NCBI GenBank assembly: GCA_964385695.1
Contig: CAYLQA010000004.1
Coordinates: 1-64,000 of the forward strand
DNA: 64,000 nt
Direction: 5' to 3'
Source of the DNA: CAYLQA01 sp964385695
Lineage (GTDB): Bacteria > Desulfobacterota > Desulfobulbia > Desulfobulbales > Desulfurivibrionaceae
Shown: positions 51,096-58,674 of the stretch, piece by piece
Position numbering within the stretch: position 1 is the first letter of the stretch
Layout of the letters: each line of letters begins with the position of its first letter
Position numbers and translations under genes: made by a program
Notes under the pieces: generated by a model
The model's input: only the letters and a program-made list of their open reading frames with translations
What the model was told of the DNA's origin: nothing
Databases searched by the model: none

Positions 51096-51527
51096 ATGAA
51101 GATCGGAACCTTTAGCATTCATGCCCATGCAATATCTGTCCATTTCACCAATGCACTCTACCCTGTCGCCGTGCTCTTTCTTCTTCTGTTTAAAGTTTTC
51201 CAGGAAGACTCCCTTCGCTCAACTTATTTTCATATCATGCTGCTGGCTTCACTCTCGGCCCCGATATCCTTTGTCACCGGAGTTGTGGAGTGGAAACAAA
51301 AATACAAGGGCGTGCGGGTCAAGATTTTCAGCAATAAATACATCTATGGCATTATCCTGGTCGCAGTTGGTTCCACTTGCACGATCTGGAACTTTCTCTC
51401 GCCCGAGATTGTAACCAGCAAAGGCTCACTCCACATTATCCACCTCTCATTAAATGTAACAATACTGCCGCTTGCCGCCTACCTTGGTCATCTTGGTGGG
51501 AAACTGGTCTTTGGCGGAGGCCACTAA
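51096..51527 (+). CDS. Four-helix membrane protein, DUF2231-like
   Basis: 143 residues with four hydrophobic helices. The beginning HAHAISVHFTNALYPVAVLF resembles the His-rich N terminus of DUF2231 proteins, and further histidines (HIIHLSLN, GHLGG) lie near helix ends. These could bind haem, which is inference. It lies 50 nt after the methyltransferase gene and 36 nt before the ferritin-like gene (3 nt if that gene uses its earlier ATG). Confidence 0.65.
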   Translation: MKIGTFSIHAHAISVHFTNALYPVAVLFLLLFKVFQEDSLRSTYFHIMLLASLSAPISFVTGVVEWKQKYKGVRVKIFSNKYIYGIILVAVGSTCTIWNFLSPEIVTSKGSLHIIHLSLNVTILPLAAYLGHLGGKLVFGGGH

Positions 51528-51563
51528 AGGATGCCGCAAGGCATAATCATCAGCGGGTCGAAA

Positions 51564-51812
51564 ATGGACAAAAAAACAAAGAAAATGATCAGGGAACTTG
51601 AAGAACAGCTTGAGGCGTTGGTGATTGCGGTGCCCAAGGAGGAGGCCGCCCACGACTTCTACCTCAAGCTTGCCAACTCGACAAAACATGAAGGCACCCG
51701 CAAGATGTTTTTGCAACTGGCGGAACAGGAAGAAGGCCACAAACGGAGCCTGGAGCAGGTGGTTGATCAAATCCAAGGAGAAATCGCCAAACTGCGTGCT
51801 CAAGCCAAATAG
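51564..51812 (+). CDS. Half-length ferritin-like (rubrerythrin-type) protein
   Basis: 82 residues from the second ATG; an earlier ATG at 51531 would add 11 residues. Two helices carry the ferritin-like di-iron pattern: EEAAHDFYLKLANSTKHEGT and LQLAEQEEGHKRSLEQV, that is E(E)xxxxxxY and ExxEExH. Only one helix pair is present, so a di-iron site would need dimerisation or higher assembly, as in encapsulin-associated ferritins; no encapsulin gene is in the window. It probably acts in iron or peroxide handling. Confidence 0.72.
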   Translation: MDKKTKKMIRELEEQLEALVIAVPKEEAAHDFYLKLANSTKHEGTRKMFLQLAEQEEGHKRSLEQVVDQIQGEIAKLRAQAK

Positions 51813-51979
51813 GCCAAACATCTTGACGCCCCCTCCCCTCCATTGAGCAGTAACGAAACGAGCATGTTCTTAGGTTGTGTTTCTCCCGGTTTTTCAGATA
51901 GACTAAATTATGGCAGGTGCGATTTTGCAGAAGGGAAATTTACAACGGAACAAATCGTTATTTTGGAGAAACCTAAGCC

Positions 51980-52528
51980 ATGCGCGAGTCACTCTACCTT
52001 GAAGGCAATGACCAGTTTGTTGATGTCTTAAGGCAACTTCCCGCCTTCCAGTCCTTTAACCAAGAAAGCCTTTTAAACCTCCTGCGCCTGAGCAAGATGC
52101 GCACCTATGATCCCGAAGAAAAAATCATCACCGAGGGGCAGGATGAAAAATGCATGTACATCCTCATGTCCGGCAAGGCTACTGTAACCAAGGGCGGTAA
52201 ATCGATCATTACCCTGCAACGAAGCGGCGATATTTTCGGGGAGATGAGCCTCTTGGACATGGAGCCGCGATCCGCCACGGTCACCGCAGAACAGGAGACG
52301 TCATGCCTTGCCATTGATGCGGAGTATCTGGACAAACTCGATGCAGAGGGCAAAAGCTCATTCCACGCCGCAATCTATCATATGTTTGCCCAGATTTTAG
52401 CCTATCGCCTCCGGGTCACAACCGACAAGTATGCCGCGGCACGGGAAGAGGTAAAAACCTTAAACAAAAAGGTCGCCTCCCTTGAAAACGAGCTTGAGGG
52501 ACGAACCCTGCACTCAACCAAGATATAG
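51980..52528 (+). CDS. Cyclic nucleotide-binding domain protein without HTH
   Basis: 182 residues. A cNMP-binding fold of the CRP type spans residues 15-125 (FNQESLLNLLRLSKMRTYDP, KCMYILMSGKATVTKGGKSI, GDIFGEMSLLDMEPRSATV). The phosphate-binding cassette GEMSLLDMEPRSA is close to the functional form. The C terminus is a coiled coil (EVKKLNKK-like repeats) instead of a DNA-binding domain, so it is a sensor or scaffold, not a transcription factor. The ribosome site TTGGAG lies 12 nt before the ATG. Confidence 0.85.
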   Translation: MRESLYLEGNDQFVDVLRQLPAFQSFNQESLLNLLRLSKMRTYDPEEKIITEGQDEKCMYILMSGKATVTKGGKSIITLQRSGDIFGEMSLLDMEPRSATVTAEQETSCLAIDAEYLDKLDAEGKSSFHAAIYHMFAQILAYRLRVTTDKYAAAREEVKTLNKKVASLENELEGRTLHSTKI

Positions 52529-52590
52529 TATTGCAGGGTGCTTTTTCACCCTGCCGACCACCTGCAAAGCTCAACTCCGGAGGGGCCTAG

Positions 52591-53268
52591 ATGCGGATTC
52601 TCATGGTGCTGACCTCACATGACCAACTTGGCGATACGGGCGAGAAAACAGGCTTTTGGCTCGAAGAATTTGCCGCGCCCTACTATGTTTTTAAAGATGC
52701 AGGTGCCACAATAACCCTGGCCTCACCCATGGGTGGCCAACCGCCCATGGACCCGAAAAGCAATATGCCGGATTTCCAAACAGAGGCAACTCGGCGCTGT
52801 AAAGCTGATCAAGAGGCACAGGCGGCACTGGCAAACACCCTGCCCCTTGCCGGCCTATCACCATCTGATTTCGATGCGGTGTTCTACGCCGGCGGCCATG
52901 GCCCTCTATGGGACCTGGCAGAGGATAAGGACTCCATCGCATTGATCGAATCCATGTATGCCGCGAAAAAGATCGTTGCTGCGGTCTGCCATGCACCGGC
53001 CGTACTCCGTCACACCAAAGCCCCCAATGGCGCACCGTTGGTACAGGGCTTATCCGTAACCAGCTTTAGCAACAGTGAGGAAGATGGTGTGGAACTGAGT
53101 GGGGTTGTCCCCTTTCAGGTTGAAACCATGCTCAAAGAAAACGGCGGAAATTATTCCAAGGCGGATGACTGGCAGCCCCATGTGGTAGCCGAAGGGAACC
53201 TGATTACAGGGCAAAACCCGGCATCTTCGGAAATGGCAGCCGTTGCGGTCTTAGGCAGAATAAAATAA
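52591..53268 (+). CDS. DJ-1/PfpI family protein (Hsp31-like type 1 glutamine amidotransferase fold)
   Basis: 225 residues. The nucleophile elbow AAVCHAPAVL (near residue 130) has Cys followed by His, and the oxyanion region DAVFYAGGHGPLWDLAEDKD (near 95) is typical of the Hsp31/YDR533C branch. GEKTGFWLEEFAAPYYVF near the N terminus carries the glutamate that completes the site. Family members act as glyoxalases, deglycases or chaperones in stress. It lies 24 nt before the selenoprotein gene, so co-transcription is likely. Confidence 0.9.
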   Translation: MRILMVLTSHDQLGDTGEKTGFWLEEFAAPYYVFKDAGATITLASPMGGQPPMDPKSNMPDFQTEATRRCKADQEAQAALANTLPLAGLSPSDFDAVFYAGGHGPLWDLAEDKDSIALIESMYAAKKIVAAVCHAPAVLRHTKAPNGAPLVQGLSVTSFSNSEEDGVELSGVVPFQVETMLKENGGNYSKADDWQPHVVAEGNLITGQNPASSEMAAVAVLGRIK

Positions 53269-53292
53269 CCCGCCCAAATATGGAGAGCCATC

Positions 53293-53946
53293 ATGCGCCT
53301 GGCCGATGAGATCAGCGCCCTGTTAAACAACGTTGCCCAGAACATCCCCCCGGAAACGGCCCTGCTCATGGCCGATGCCACACAACGGCTGCGGCAGACA
53401 GGCATTACAGAGCATTCATGCAACAAAGGCGATCAGATCCCCGACTTCACCCTGCCCAATGCACAAGGGAAAATAATTTCCTCCTCAGCCCTCTTGGAAC
53501 AAGGGCCGTTGGTCATCAATTTTTACCGGGGCAGTTGGTGACCGTTTTGCAATTTGGAGCTGCGGTCTTTGCAGCGCGAACTTTCTGCGATTCAATCCCT
53601 TGGCGCCCAGTTGGTCGCCATCTCCCCCCAGTTGCCGGATCAATCCTTGACCATGCAGGAAAAAGAACACCTGGATTTTCAGGTCTTGAGCGATGTGGGA
53701 AACAGGGTTGCAAAAAAATTCGGCCTGGTCTTTACATTGCCGGATGAGCTGCGCCCCATCTATGCCCAGTTCGGCATAGACCTCCCAACGGCCAACGGCG
53801 ATGATAGTTTTGAGCTGCCTGTCCCGGCATCCTACGTGGTCAATCAAGAGGGGCGCATTGTCCTGGGTTTTGTCGAGATCGACTACACAAAACGGCTTGA
53901 GCCGGCCCAGATTATCGAGACCCTCAAGACTCTCTCATCCAGGTAA
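53293..53946 (+). CDS. Selenocysteine-containing peroxiredoxin-like protein (UGA = Sec at codon 83)
   Basis: AhpC/TSA-type peroxiredoxin of 217 residues in one frame, interrupted only by TGA at 53539-53541. The surrounding peptide is NFYRGSW-U-PFCNLELRSLQ, exactly the place where relatives carry the peroxidatic Cys of a WCPYCNLEL motif, giving a UxxC active site. Before it lie KGDQIPDFTLPNAQGKIISS; after it the thioredoxin fold continues without loss through FGLVFTLPDEL and VPASYVVNQEGRIVLGFVEI. A hairpin with a GGTCT loop follows the TGA, and selA is at 35751. Reading it as a pseudogene is unlikely because coding is conserved on both sides. Confidence 0.9.
53539..53575 (+). promoter_or_regulatory. 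Bacterial SECIS-like hairpin after UGA
   Basis: Starting 17 nt after the UGA, GCTGC (53559-53563) and GCAGC (53571-53575) enclose the loop GGTCTTT. The GGTCT in the loop is the same as in the E. coli fdhF SECIS apical loop recognised by SelB, and loop distance from UGA (22 nt) lies in the usual range. Confidence 0.75.
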
Positions 53947-54023
53947 ATCAACAGGACATGAACGATGTGATCAGGGGCACCTTTCAGCAAAACACAGAAA
54001 AGTACCCCCTTTACAGGCTATGT

Positions 54024-54245
54024 TCACACCCACCAAATCTGGCGTTTGGCCGGGTTGCCGATGAGATCAAATGAATCGCCAGCCTCCTGGAGCACTGCGT
54101 CAAGGTCCTCCACAGTGAACTCATAGCCCTCCTTTGCGGCAAGGGCTACAAAATCCTCTTTGGTTTTCATGGCGTCGTACATGCCACGCATGGCAATATT
54201 CTCTCCTCCGGCAATCAAGAGTTCCTCGCAATTTTTTTTAGACAT
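54024..54245 (-). CDS. Nif11-like domain small protein
   Basis: 73 residues from the ATG at 54245, with AAGGAGAA upstream. KTKEDFVALAAKEGYEFTVE followed by DLDAVLQEA matches the Nif11 domain, which occurs in nitrogen fixers and as the leader of many ribosomally made peptide precursors (TIGR03798 type). The tail NPAKRQIWWV has no GG/GA cleavage site or Cys/Ser/Thr-rich core, so a stand-alone Nif11 protein is more likely than a RiPP precursor. It is convergent with the selenoprotein gene. A poor -24/-12-like site lies at 54343-54357. Confidence 0.75.
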   Translation of the reverse strand: MSKKNCEELLIAGGENIAMRGMYDAMKTKEDFVALAAKEGYEFTVEDLDAVLQEAGDSFDLIGNPAKRQIWWV

Positions 54246-54569
54246 GATTTTCTCCTTATATAAATAACGTGTGTAAGACCGGCAGACTGCTGTACAAACC
54301 TCCTTCCGGCCAGGCCATATACCTTGCATGAGACAGATACATAGCCAGATCCATGCCAGCGCCCCACACGCCAATAAAAACCATTTATTTCAACTAGTTA
54401 CAAAAACACCCAACCCCAAGCATGCAATTCAACCAACATAGACAAACAACAAAAAGGTAGAACAGGTGACAAATTTGAAAGGCGAAAAAGCAGGCTTTGT
54501 CTGGCTGTCATGTTTGAGCTATAATTATCTGGCCTACCGAAAAAAACATACAATGTTGAGGAGTACGAC
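54246..54569. other. Divergent spacer between Nif11-like gene and 54570 gene
   Basis: 324 nt, A/C-rich in the middle. It holds the leader of the Nif11-like gene and the sigma-70 type promoter at 54497-54525. No gene seen. Confidence 0.55.
54497..54525 (+). promoter_or_regulatory. Sigma-70 type promoter of the 54570 gene
   Basis: TTGTCT (54497-54502), a 17-nt spacer, then a perfect TATAAT (54520-54525). The start would be near 54532, about 38 nt before the ATG. Confidence 0.7.
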
Positions 54570-54755
54570 ATGGGAAACAAGCCTGCACTTGATAAAAACA
54601 AAATCGATCCCGAGCGGATGCAGATCATGCGCTCACTGCCGGTTGAGGTAAAAGAGCAGATCACAGGTGAGGAGGCCCAGGCCTTTTTATACGGTGAGGA
54701 TCTTCCGGAATCACTCTATGAAAAATTAAAGGATTACCTGAGCGAGGGAGAATAA
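54570..54755 (+). CDS. Hypothetical 61-residue acidic protein
   Basis: Small soluble helical protein (MRSLPVEVKEQITGEEAQAF, then LYEKLKDYLSEGE). The LPVEVKEQITGEEAQAFLYG segment looks like a short helix-loop-helix. It has its own promoter and a GAGGAG ribosome site, which supports expression. No family recognised. Confidence 0.65.
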   Translation: MGNKPALDKNKIDPERMQIMRSLPVEVKEQITGEEAQAFLYGEDLPESLYEKLKDYLSEGE

Positions 54756-54789
54756 TCCTCTTCCTTGTTCTTTTTAACAGGAGACAACA

Positions 54790-55290
54790 ATGCACAAAAT
54801 ATCATCCGTCTTAATTTTTGCAGCCCTTGCCGTGTTACTTGTTTTTCAACAAGGAGCCCTGGCCTCTGCCGAATGGCGCACCTACAATTCCGAAGAATAC
54901 GGGTTTTCCATGTTGGTACCCCAATCCGCCGTGTTTGTGGAAAGGGAATATGGCAACGGCTGGGGAGCGCTTATTGCAAACTATGATGGAATTATGCTCT
55001 ATGCCATCGGCAAACTCGGTGAGCAGGCCTCAGCCCAGGAGATTGAACGATACGGGGTCAAGGTGACCAGGGTTCCGGCGGGCAAATGGAGGGAGATCGA
55101 TTCGGGCAGCGGCGGAGGCTGGAACTGGTACAAGACCGTCAAGGCCGAGCATTACGGTAAAACACTGTTCGGCGGCTACGGCACCGGGGCCAAGGGAAGT
55201 TATCTCATTGTCCTGGTCACCAGCCGAGAGGACTTTAATAAGCACCGCGCTGAATACGAAAACTGGTACAACAGTATCCGTCTTCGTTGA
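54790..55290 (+). CDS. Exported hypothetical protein
   Basis: 166 residues with a clear Sec signal peptide (SSVLIFAALAVLLVFQQGAL, cleavage ASA near residue 27). The mature part has alternating strands (EWRTYNSEEYGFSMLVPQSA) and a Gly/Trp-rich centre (GSGGGWNWYK), ending EYENWYNSIRLR. The opening resembles the YxSxxxGFSxxxP pattern common in small periplasmic proteins of the PsbP-like type. Periplasmic, function unknown. It follows the 54570 gene by 34 nt. Confidence 0.72.
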   Translation: MHKISSVLIFAALAVLLVFQQGALASAEWRTYNSEEYGFSMLVPQSAVFVEREYGNGWGALIANYDGIMLYAIGKLGEQASAQEIERYGVKVTRVPAGKWREIDSGSGGGWNWYKTVKAEHYGKTLFGGYGTGAKGSYLIVLVTSREDFNKHRAEYENWYNSIRLR

Positions 55291-55325
55291 AGCAAAACAA
55301 TACAGCTCTAGATCTGGTGGATGGT

Positions 55326-56030
55326 ATGCACTTACGAAAACTTTTTCTTCCGGCCCTTGTTCTTGGTTTTCTCTTTCCCTCTTTTGTTTTCTGCGATAGC
55401 GGCGAGATGGCGGTTGGGCAGCGTTCGCTCTTAACAAGCTCCATCCAACACAATGTCTACTCCCCGCGAGTGGAAATTCCCATGGATCGCGCCGAAGAGG
55501 ATGCGGTTAACGCCCTACTCAAAAGCACCATTGATGAGCTGTATCACGGATACGACTCCGCAGACGAGGTGAGCATCAGCTTTGAGGTCACCTACCAGGA
55601 GTATCCGCTTCTGTCGATTCGTTACGAGATATATTCCCATACCCAAGGAGCGGCACATCCGACCATCACCTCATTTGCCCAAACCATCGATCTTTCGCAA
55701 CGCAAAAATCTGGACCTTGCTGGTGTTTTTTCTCCGGGCTATCAGGAAAAGCTCGATACGGCCATCATCGACATTCTCAAACAAAGGGAAAACTACTCCC
55801 CCTGCGCGAAGGATGAAAAAAGGCCTCTCAGTGCCTGTTATTCAACTATTTCCGCCAAGACCGGTTTTTACCTGAAAGATAAAGACATTGTCTTTGCCTT
55901 CCCCACATATGAAATTGCCCCGGGGGTCCATGGCCCAATTGACGTGGCAGTGAGTATTACGGAAATTTCAGACCTGCTGCAGCCCAAGAGCCCGATCTCT
56001 GAGGTCAGCAAGGAAGGAGCCGTTCAATAG
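55326..56030 (+). CDS. Exported DUF3298/RsiV-like protein
   Basis: 234 residues from the ATG at 55326; the frame is open from a TTG at 55287. A signal peptide (LRKLFLPALVLGFLFPSFVF) is followed by a two-part fold. The first part is DUF4163-like (EIPMDRAEEDAVNALLKS, SFEVTYQEYPLLSIRYEIYS). The second is DUF3298-like (NLDLAGVFSPGYQEKLDTAI, FAFPTYEIAPGVHGPIDVAV) with the usual AP(G)xxG(P) loop. Family members are periplasmic or bound to lipid/lysozyme-type ligands (RsiV). It starts 35 nt after the previous stop. Confidence 0.78.
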   Translation: MHLRKLFLPALVLGFLFPSFVFCDSGEMAVGQRSLLTSSIQHNVYSPRVEIPMDRAEEDAVNALLKSTIDELYHGYDSADEVSISFEVTYQEYPLLSIRYEIYSHTQGAAHPTITSFAQTIDLSQRKNLDLAGVFSPGYQEKLDTAIIDILKQRENYSPCAKDEKRPLSACYSTISAKTGFYLKDKDIVFAFPTYEIAPGVHGPIDVAVSITEISDLLQPKSPISEVSKEGAVQ

Positions 56031-56184
56031 CGGTCTGAGATGCTTACGCGGCGAATGACCCTATACAGGTTTAAGGAAAAGGCTGACTCTTTGCCTTGGC
56101 GCACGAAACGATTATCAAATGGAAAAAATCAACCAAATGCGCTAAGGTAACGGCCCCTGGCAACGTTAAGAAAGAGTATGAGCA

Positions 56185-56361
56185 ATGACCTTTTCCTGTA
56201 AAAACTACGACTACAATAAAGACGAGTGCCTGAAACTGCACTCCGAATGCATCCCCGGCCGCCCCGGCTGCGTGCTCGAAGGCAGGGTTGCCTTGAGCGA
56301 TGAGTTGGAAAAACGCATCCAGCAACTGGAGGCGGAACGCCAAGAAAGGCTCGGCAAATAG
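56185..56361 (+). CDS. Small cysteine-rich protein with coiled-coil tail
   Basis: 58 residues. Four cysteines in the pattern SCKNYDYNKDECLKL, SECIPGRPGCVLEG suggest a small metal site of CxnCx6CxnC type. A C-terminal helix (SDELEKRIQQLEAERQERL) follows. CIPGRPGCVL looks strongly conserved in style and recurs in small desulfobacterial proteins as I remember them. An AAGAAAGAG purine stretch lies upstream of the ATG. It was found by reading because it is below common length cut-offs. Confidence 0.6.
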   Translation: MTFSCKNYDYNKDECLKLHSECIPGRPGCVLEGRVALSDELEKRIQQLEAERQERLGK

Positions 56362-56427
56362 CACTTCCCCTTAGCGGACCAAAGCAATCTCCAAGCCCGC
56401 CTCATACGGGTAAGCGACTCACCCTAA

Positions 56428-56964
56428 TCAAATATACTGCACCTGGCTGCTGACTTTACCTTCCGCCATGGTAAAGGTCACATGGTAGTCGTGTCCGTCT
56501 TCAAGCAGGTAGCCGTATTGCTCAACCGCAGCTAAAGGCTCACGCTCATAGGCCGCGGCAAATTCCTGATGTCGCCTCGCCGCTTCCAGCAGGGAGGCGG
56601 TTGCCGACATGCCCCGAATGCTGTTGGCCAACTCCTCATCCTCATTTATTGCCTGGGCCAACTTGCCCGCCTCAGGTTCTTGGCCATTCACGAGAATGGT
56701 GCCGTCGTAGCCGACGCTGAATTTCATTTCAGCTCCACCGTCTATTCCCAGGTCCCGACACTTTACCCCCGCCAACTTCTCAACATAGCTTTTGAGCTGC
56801 TTCAGGCTCTCCTCAAAAAAATCCACACTGACAACCCTCTGCTCCGAACCCTGCATCTTATCCAACAAGATGGAATGAAATCCCTCAGGGGCCGGGGGAG
56901 TATTTGTGGCATGGGCATATGAGCCAGTGCTTGCCTGATGACTGGTTGCGACGTTTGTGATCAT
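56428..56964 (-). CDS. Hypothetical cytoplasmic protein
   Basis: 178 residues from the ATG at 56964, which has AAGGAGAG upstream; an upstream extension of 25 codons looks like shadow sequence. The N-terminal 40 residues are low complexity (SHQASTGSYAHATNTPPAPE). After that it is helical (VDFFEESLKQLKSYVEKLAG) with a small beta part (EMKFSVGYDGTILVNGQEPE) and the closing HDYHVTFTMAEGKVSSQVQYI. The layout recalls proteins with a disordered N terminus that are exported through or bound to appendage systems, but no family is recognised. Confidence 0.6.
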   Translation of the reverse strand: MITNVATSHQASTGSYAHATNTPPAPEGFHSILLDKMQGSEQRVVSVDFFEESLKQLKSYVEKLAGVKCRDLGIDGGAEMKFSVGYDGTILVNGQEPEAGKLAQAINEDEELANSIRGMSATASLLEAARRHQEFAAAYEREPLAAVEQYGYLLEDGHDYHVTFTMAEGKVSSQVQYI

Positions 56965-57395
56965 CTCTCTCTCCTTGTCTTGAGTTAAACCACTCAACAG
57001 AGAAAGAACTGATGCAATAAAAAGACCTGACTGAAACAACTTTAGAAAAAAATTTTTTCTCTAAAAAATCAGCGCGTTACAGACACACCACCGAAATAAG
57101 CCAGGCGGCTATTTTTTCCCGGCAGGCAGTATTTTCTGAGAACTGTGCAAGATAAGAGGGAATTTTTTGCAGCAAGCCTCAACCGCCCCATGCGAACGGC
57201 CAGGTTCTCACCACTCTCCCAAAGTCACCCCTGTGCCTTATGGCCCTTCTCATAGGGTCCCTCTCCAAACGCACAAAAAACATGCGCCATCAACGAGTTA
57301 GCTCAGCCATCGGTACACTTTTCACCGCACAACAACACCTATTTCTGCTAAGATGAAAAAATAATACTTCGCTTCGTAACTTTAAGAATGGGGTA
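56965..57395. other. Divergent spacer 56965-57395
   Basis: 431 nt. TTAGAAAAAAATTTTTTCTCTAA (in part, near 57041-57063) is an AT-rich palindrome upstream of the 56428 gene. A small GCC/GGC stem with a following TATTTTTT run lies near 57090-57115 on the plus strand and looks like a terminator without a gene before it. No coding sequence seen. Confidence 0.45.
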
Positions 57396-57398
57396 GTG

Positions 57399-57830
57399 AT
57401 GAGCGAAAACAGCGACAAAGCAAAGCCGTTATACAGCCGTCTTACGTCGGTTCTCGTCGGTTTGATCGTGGGCATGGCCGCCCTGATCAGCTGCTCTTTT
57501 ATCCAAAAACTCATTGCCGGCTATGACGCCTTTTTGTTCAAAGGCTATCTCATCCCTGCACTTTTCGGCGGTGCTGCCGGTTGTCTCATCGGGTTTTACA
57601 TCCACACCATCCGGCAACTGAACACGGCCCTGGCAAAACGGGTCGGTGAGTTGGAAAGGATTCTGCCCATTTGCGCGCACTGCAAACGCATCAGGAAACC
57701 GGATTCCGACCCGGAAGTCCAGCACTCATGGCAACAGATCGAGTCCTACATTTCCCGCAAGACCGATTCCCAATTCACCCATAGCATCTGCCCGGAATGC
57801 ATGGAGCATCTTTACAGGAATGAGTTGTAG
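57399..57830 (+). CDS. Two-helix membrane protein with C-terminal CxxC/CPEC zinc-ribbon-like domain
   Basis: 143 residues. Transmembrane helices lie at about 17-37 and 49-70, followed by a short linker (NTALAKRVGELERI). The module PICAHCKRIRK...SWQQIESYISRK...FTHSICPECMEHLY comes last. This is the module often found at the end of desulfobacterial sensory proteins, and its two CxxC pairs suggest a zinc or redox site facing the cytoplasm. The small protein at 19693 is the same module without membrane part. Function unknown. Confidence 0.72.
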   Translation: MSENSDKAKPLYSRLTSVLVGLIVGMAALISCSFIQKLIAGYDAFLFKGYLIPALFGGAAGCLIGFYIHTIRQLNTALAKRVGELERILPICAHCKRIRKPDSDPEVQHSWQQIESYISRKTDSQFTHSICPECMEHLYRNEL

Positions 57831-57930
57831 AAAAAACCCAGGAAAGATAGCGCCAAACATGCTAAACATGGTCCGGTAGATACACCCTGCGCAACAGCGT
57901 AAGGCCTAGAAAATTAGGAGGACCATTTCT

Positions 57931-58470
57931 TTGGCACAACAAAACATAAAAACACGGCTGACAAGGGCGGCACTCGTTGCCGGGGTGCTGTACATCTGGG
58001 ACGGCTTTATCTTCGGCATGCCCTTTATCGGCTTTTTCGCCGCAGCCGCTGCCACGGTTGCCTATACCCTGCTCTCCCTCAATAAATTTTTCAAAAAAGA
58101 GCAAGATACCGCTCGGCAATTGGTCTTTGTCGCGGCAGTCTATCTCTGCGCCATCATGGCGATTGTCTCCACCCATTCTTATAGCCAGGAAATGGGCGAG
58201 AACAATGCCAGGCAAATTGTCAGCGCGGTCAGGGCATACCACGCTGAGCATGGCAAATATCCGCAAAAGCTTACGGAGTTGGTGCCGAAGCACCTCAGCA
58301 AGATCCCCCGAGCCCGGCTCAGCGTCAATAGCGACAGCTTCCAATACACCGGCACGGGGGATGACTACCAGCTGCAGTGGCTCAAGGTTTCCCCTGCCAT
58401 CCACAGGATATACCGTTTTAAGGGTGATGAATGGCTTACAATTGATAAGACGAAAAAGGCAACACCATGA
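57931..58470 (+). CDS. Membrane protein with pseudopilin-like C-terminal domain
   Basis: 179 residues starting at TTG, with TTAGGAGG 8 nt upstream. Three hydrophobic helices (LVAGVLYIWDGFIFGMPFIG, FFAAAAATVAYTLLSL, LVFVAAVYLCAIMAIVST) are followed by a domain with ARQIVSAVRAYHAEHGKYPQ, LTELVPKHLSKIPR and QYTGTGDDYQLQW. That order is like GspG/pseudopilin head domains. No prepilin cleavage site is seen. Possibly an envelope quality-control or assembly protein; unassigned. Confidence 0.65.
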   Translation: MAQQNIKTRLTRAALVAGVLYIWDGFIFGMPFIGFFAAAAATVAYTLLSLNKFFKKEQDTARQLVFVAAVYLCAIMAIVSTHSYSQEMGENNARQIVSAVRAYHAEHGKYPQKLTELVPKHLSKIPRARLSVNSDSFQYTGTGDDYQLQWLKVSPAIHRIYRFKGDEWLTIDKTKKATP

Positions 58471-58664
58471 AAACAGCAGATGATCTCTGGGAAGAAATCG
58501 GCTCACTGGCCGAGGATGAAATGTTTCATGTCATGACCAAGCTCTTTGCCCTCTATGAGACAGAGATACAACAGAACCCGCACAGTGCCACAGCAGCTGA
58601 TTTTTTTAGCAAACTGGATGCGGCCATTACCCAAACCCAGGAATGCAACAGCAACAGACGCTAG
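58467..58664 (+). CDS. Hypothetical 65-residue helical protein
   Basis: Small soluble protein (DDLWEEIGSLAEDEMFHVMT, KLFALYETEIQQ), probably two helices. Its ATG overlaps the stop of the preceding membrane protein gene (ATGA), so the two are translationally coupled and likely functional partners. No family recognised. Confidence 0.65.
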   Translation: MKTADDLWEEIGSLAEDEMFHVMTKLFALYETEIQQNPHSATAADFFSKLDAAITQTQECNSNRR

Positions 58665-58674
58665 CGGGGCTACC

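Noticed and set aside
53539..53541. The TGA as a true stop, splitting the peroxiredoxin into two genes or a pseudogene
   Set aside because: Frame and homology continue on both sides, the codon sits at the catalytic Cys position, a GGTCT-loop hairpin follows, and selA is present.
54343..54357. Sigma-54 promoter for the Nif11-like gene (TGGCAT-N5-TGGCT)
   Set aside because: The spacing fits, but TTGC reads TGGC, and there is no TGT-N10-ACA site upstream.
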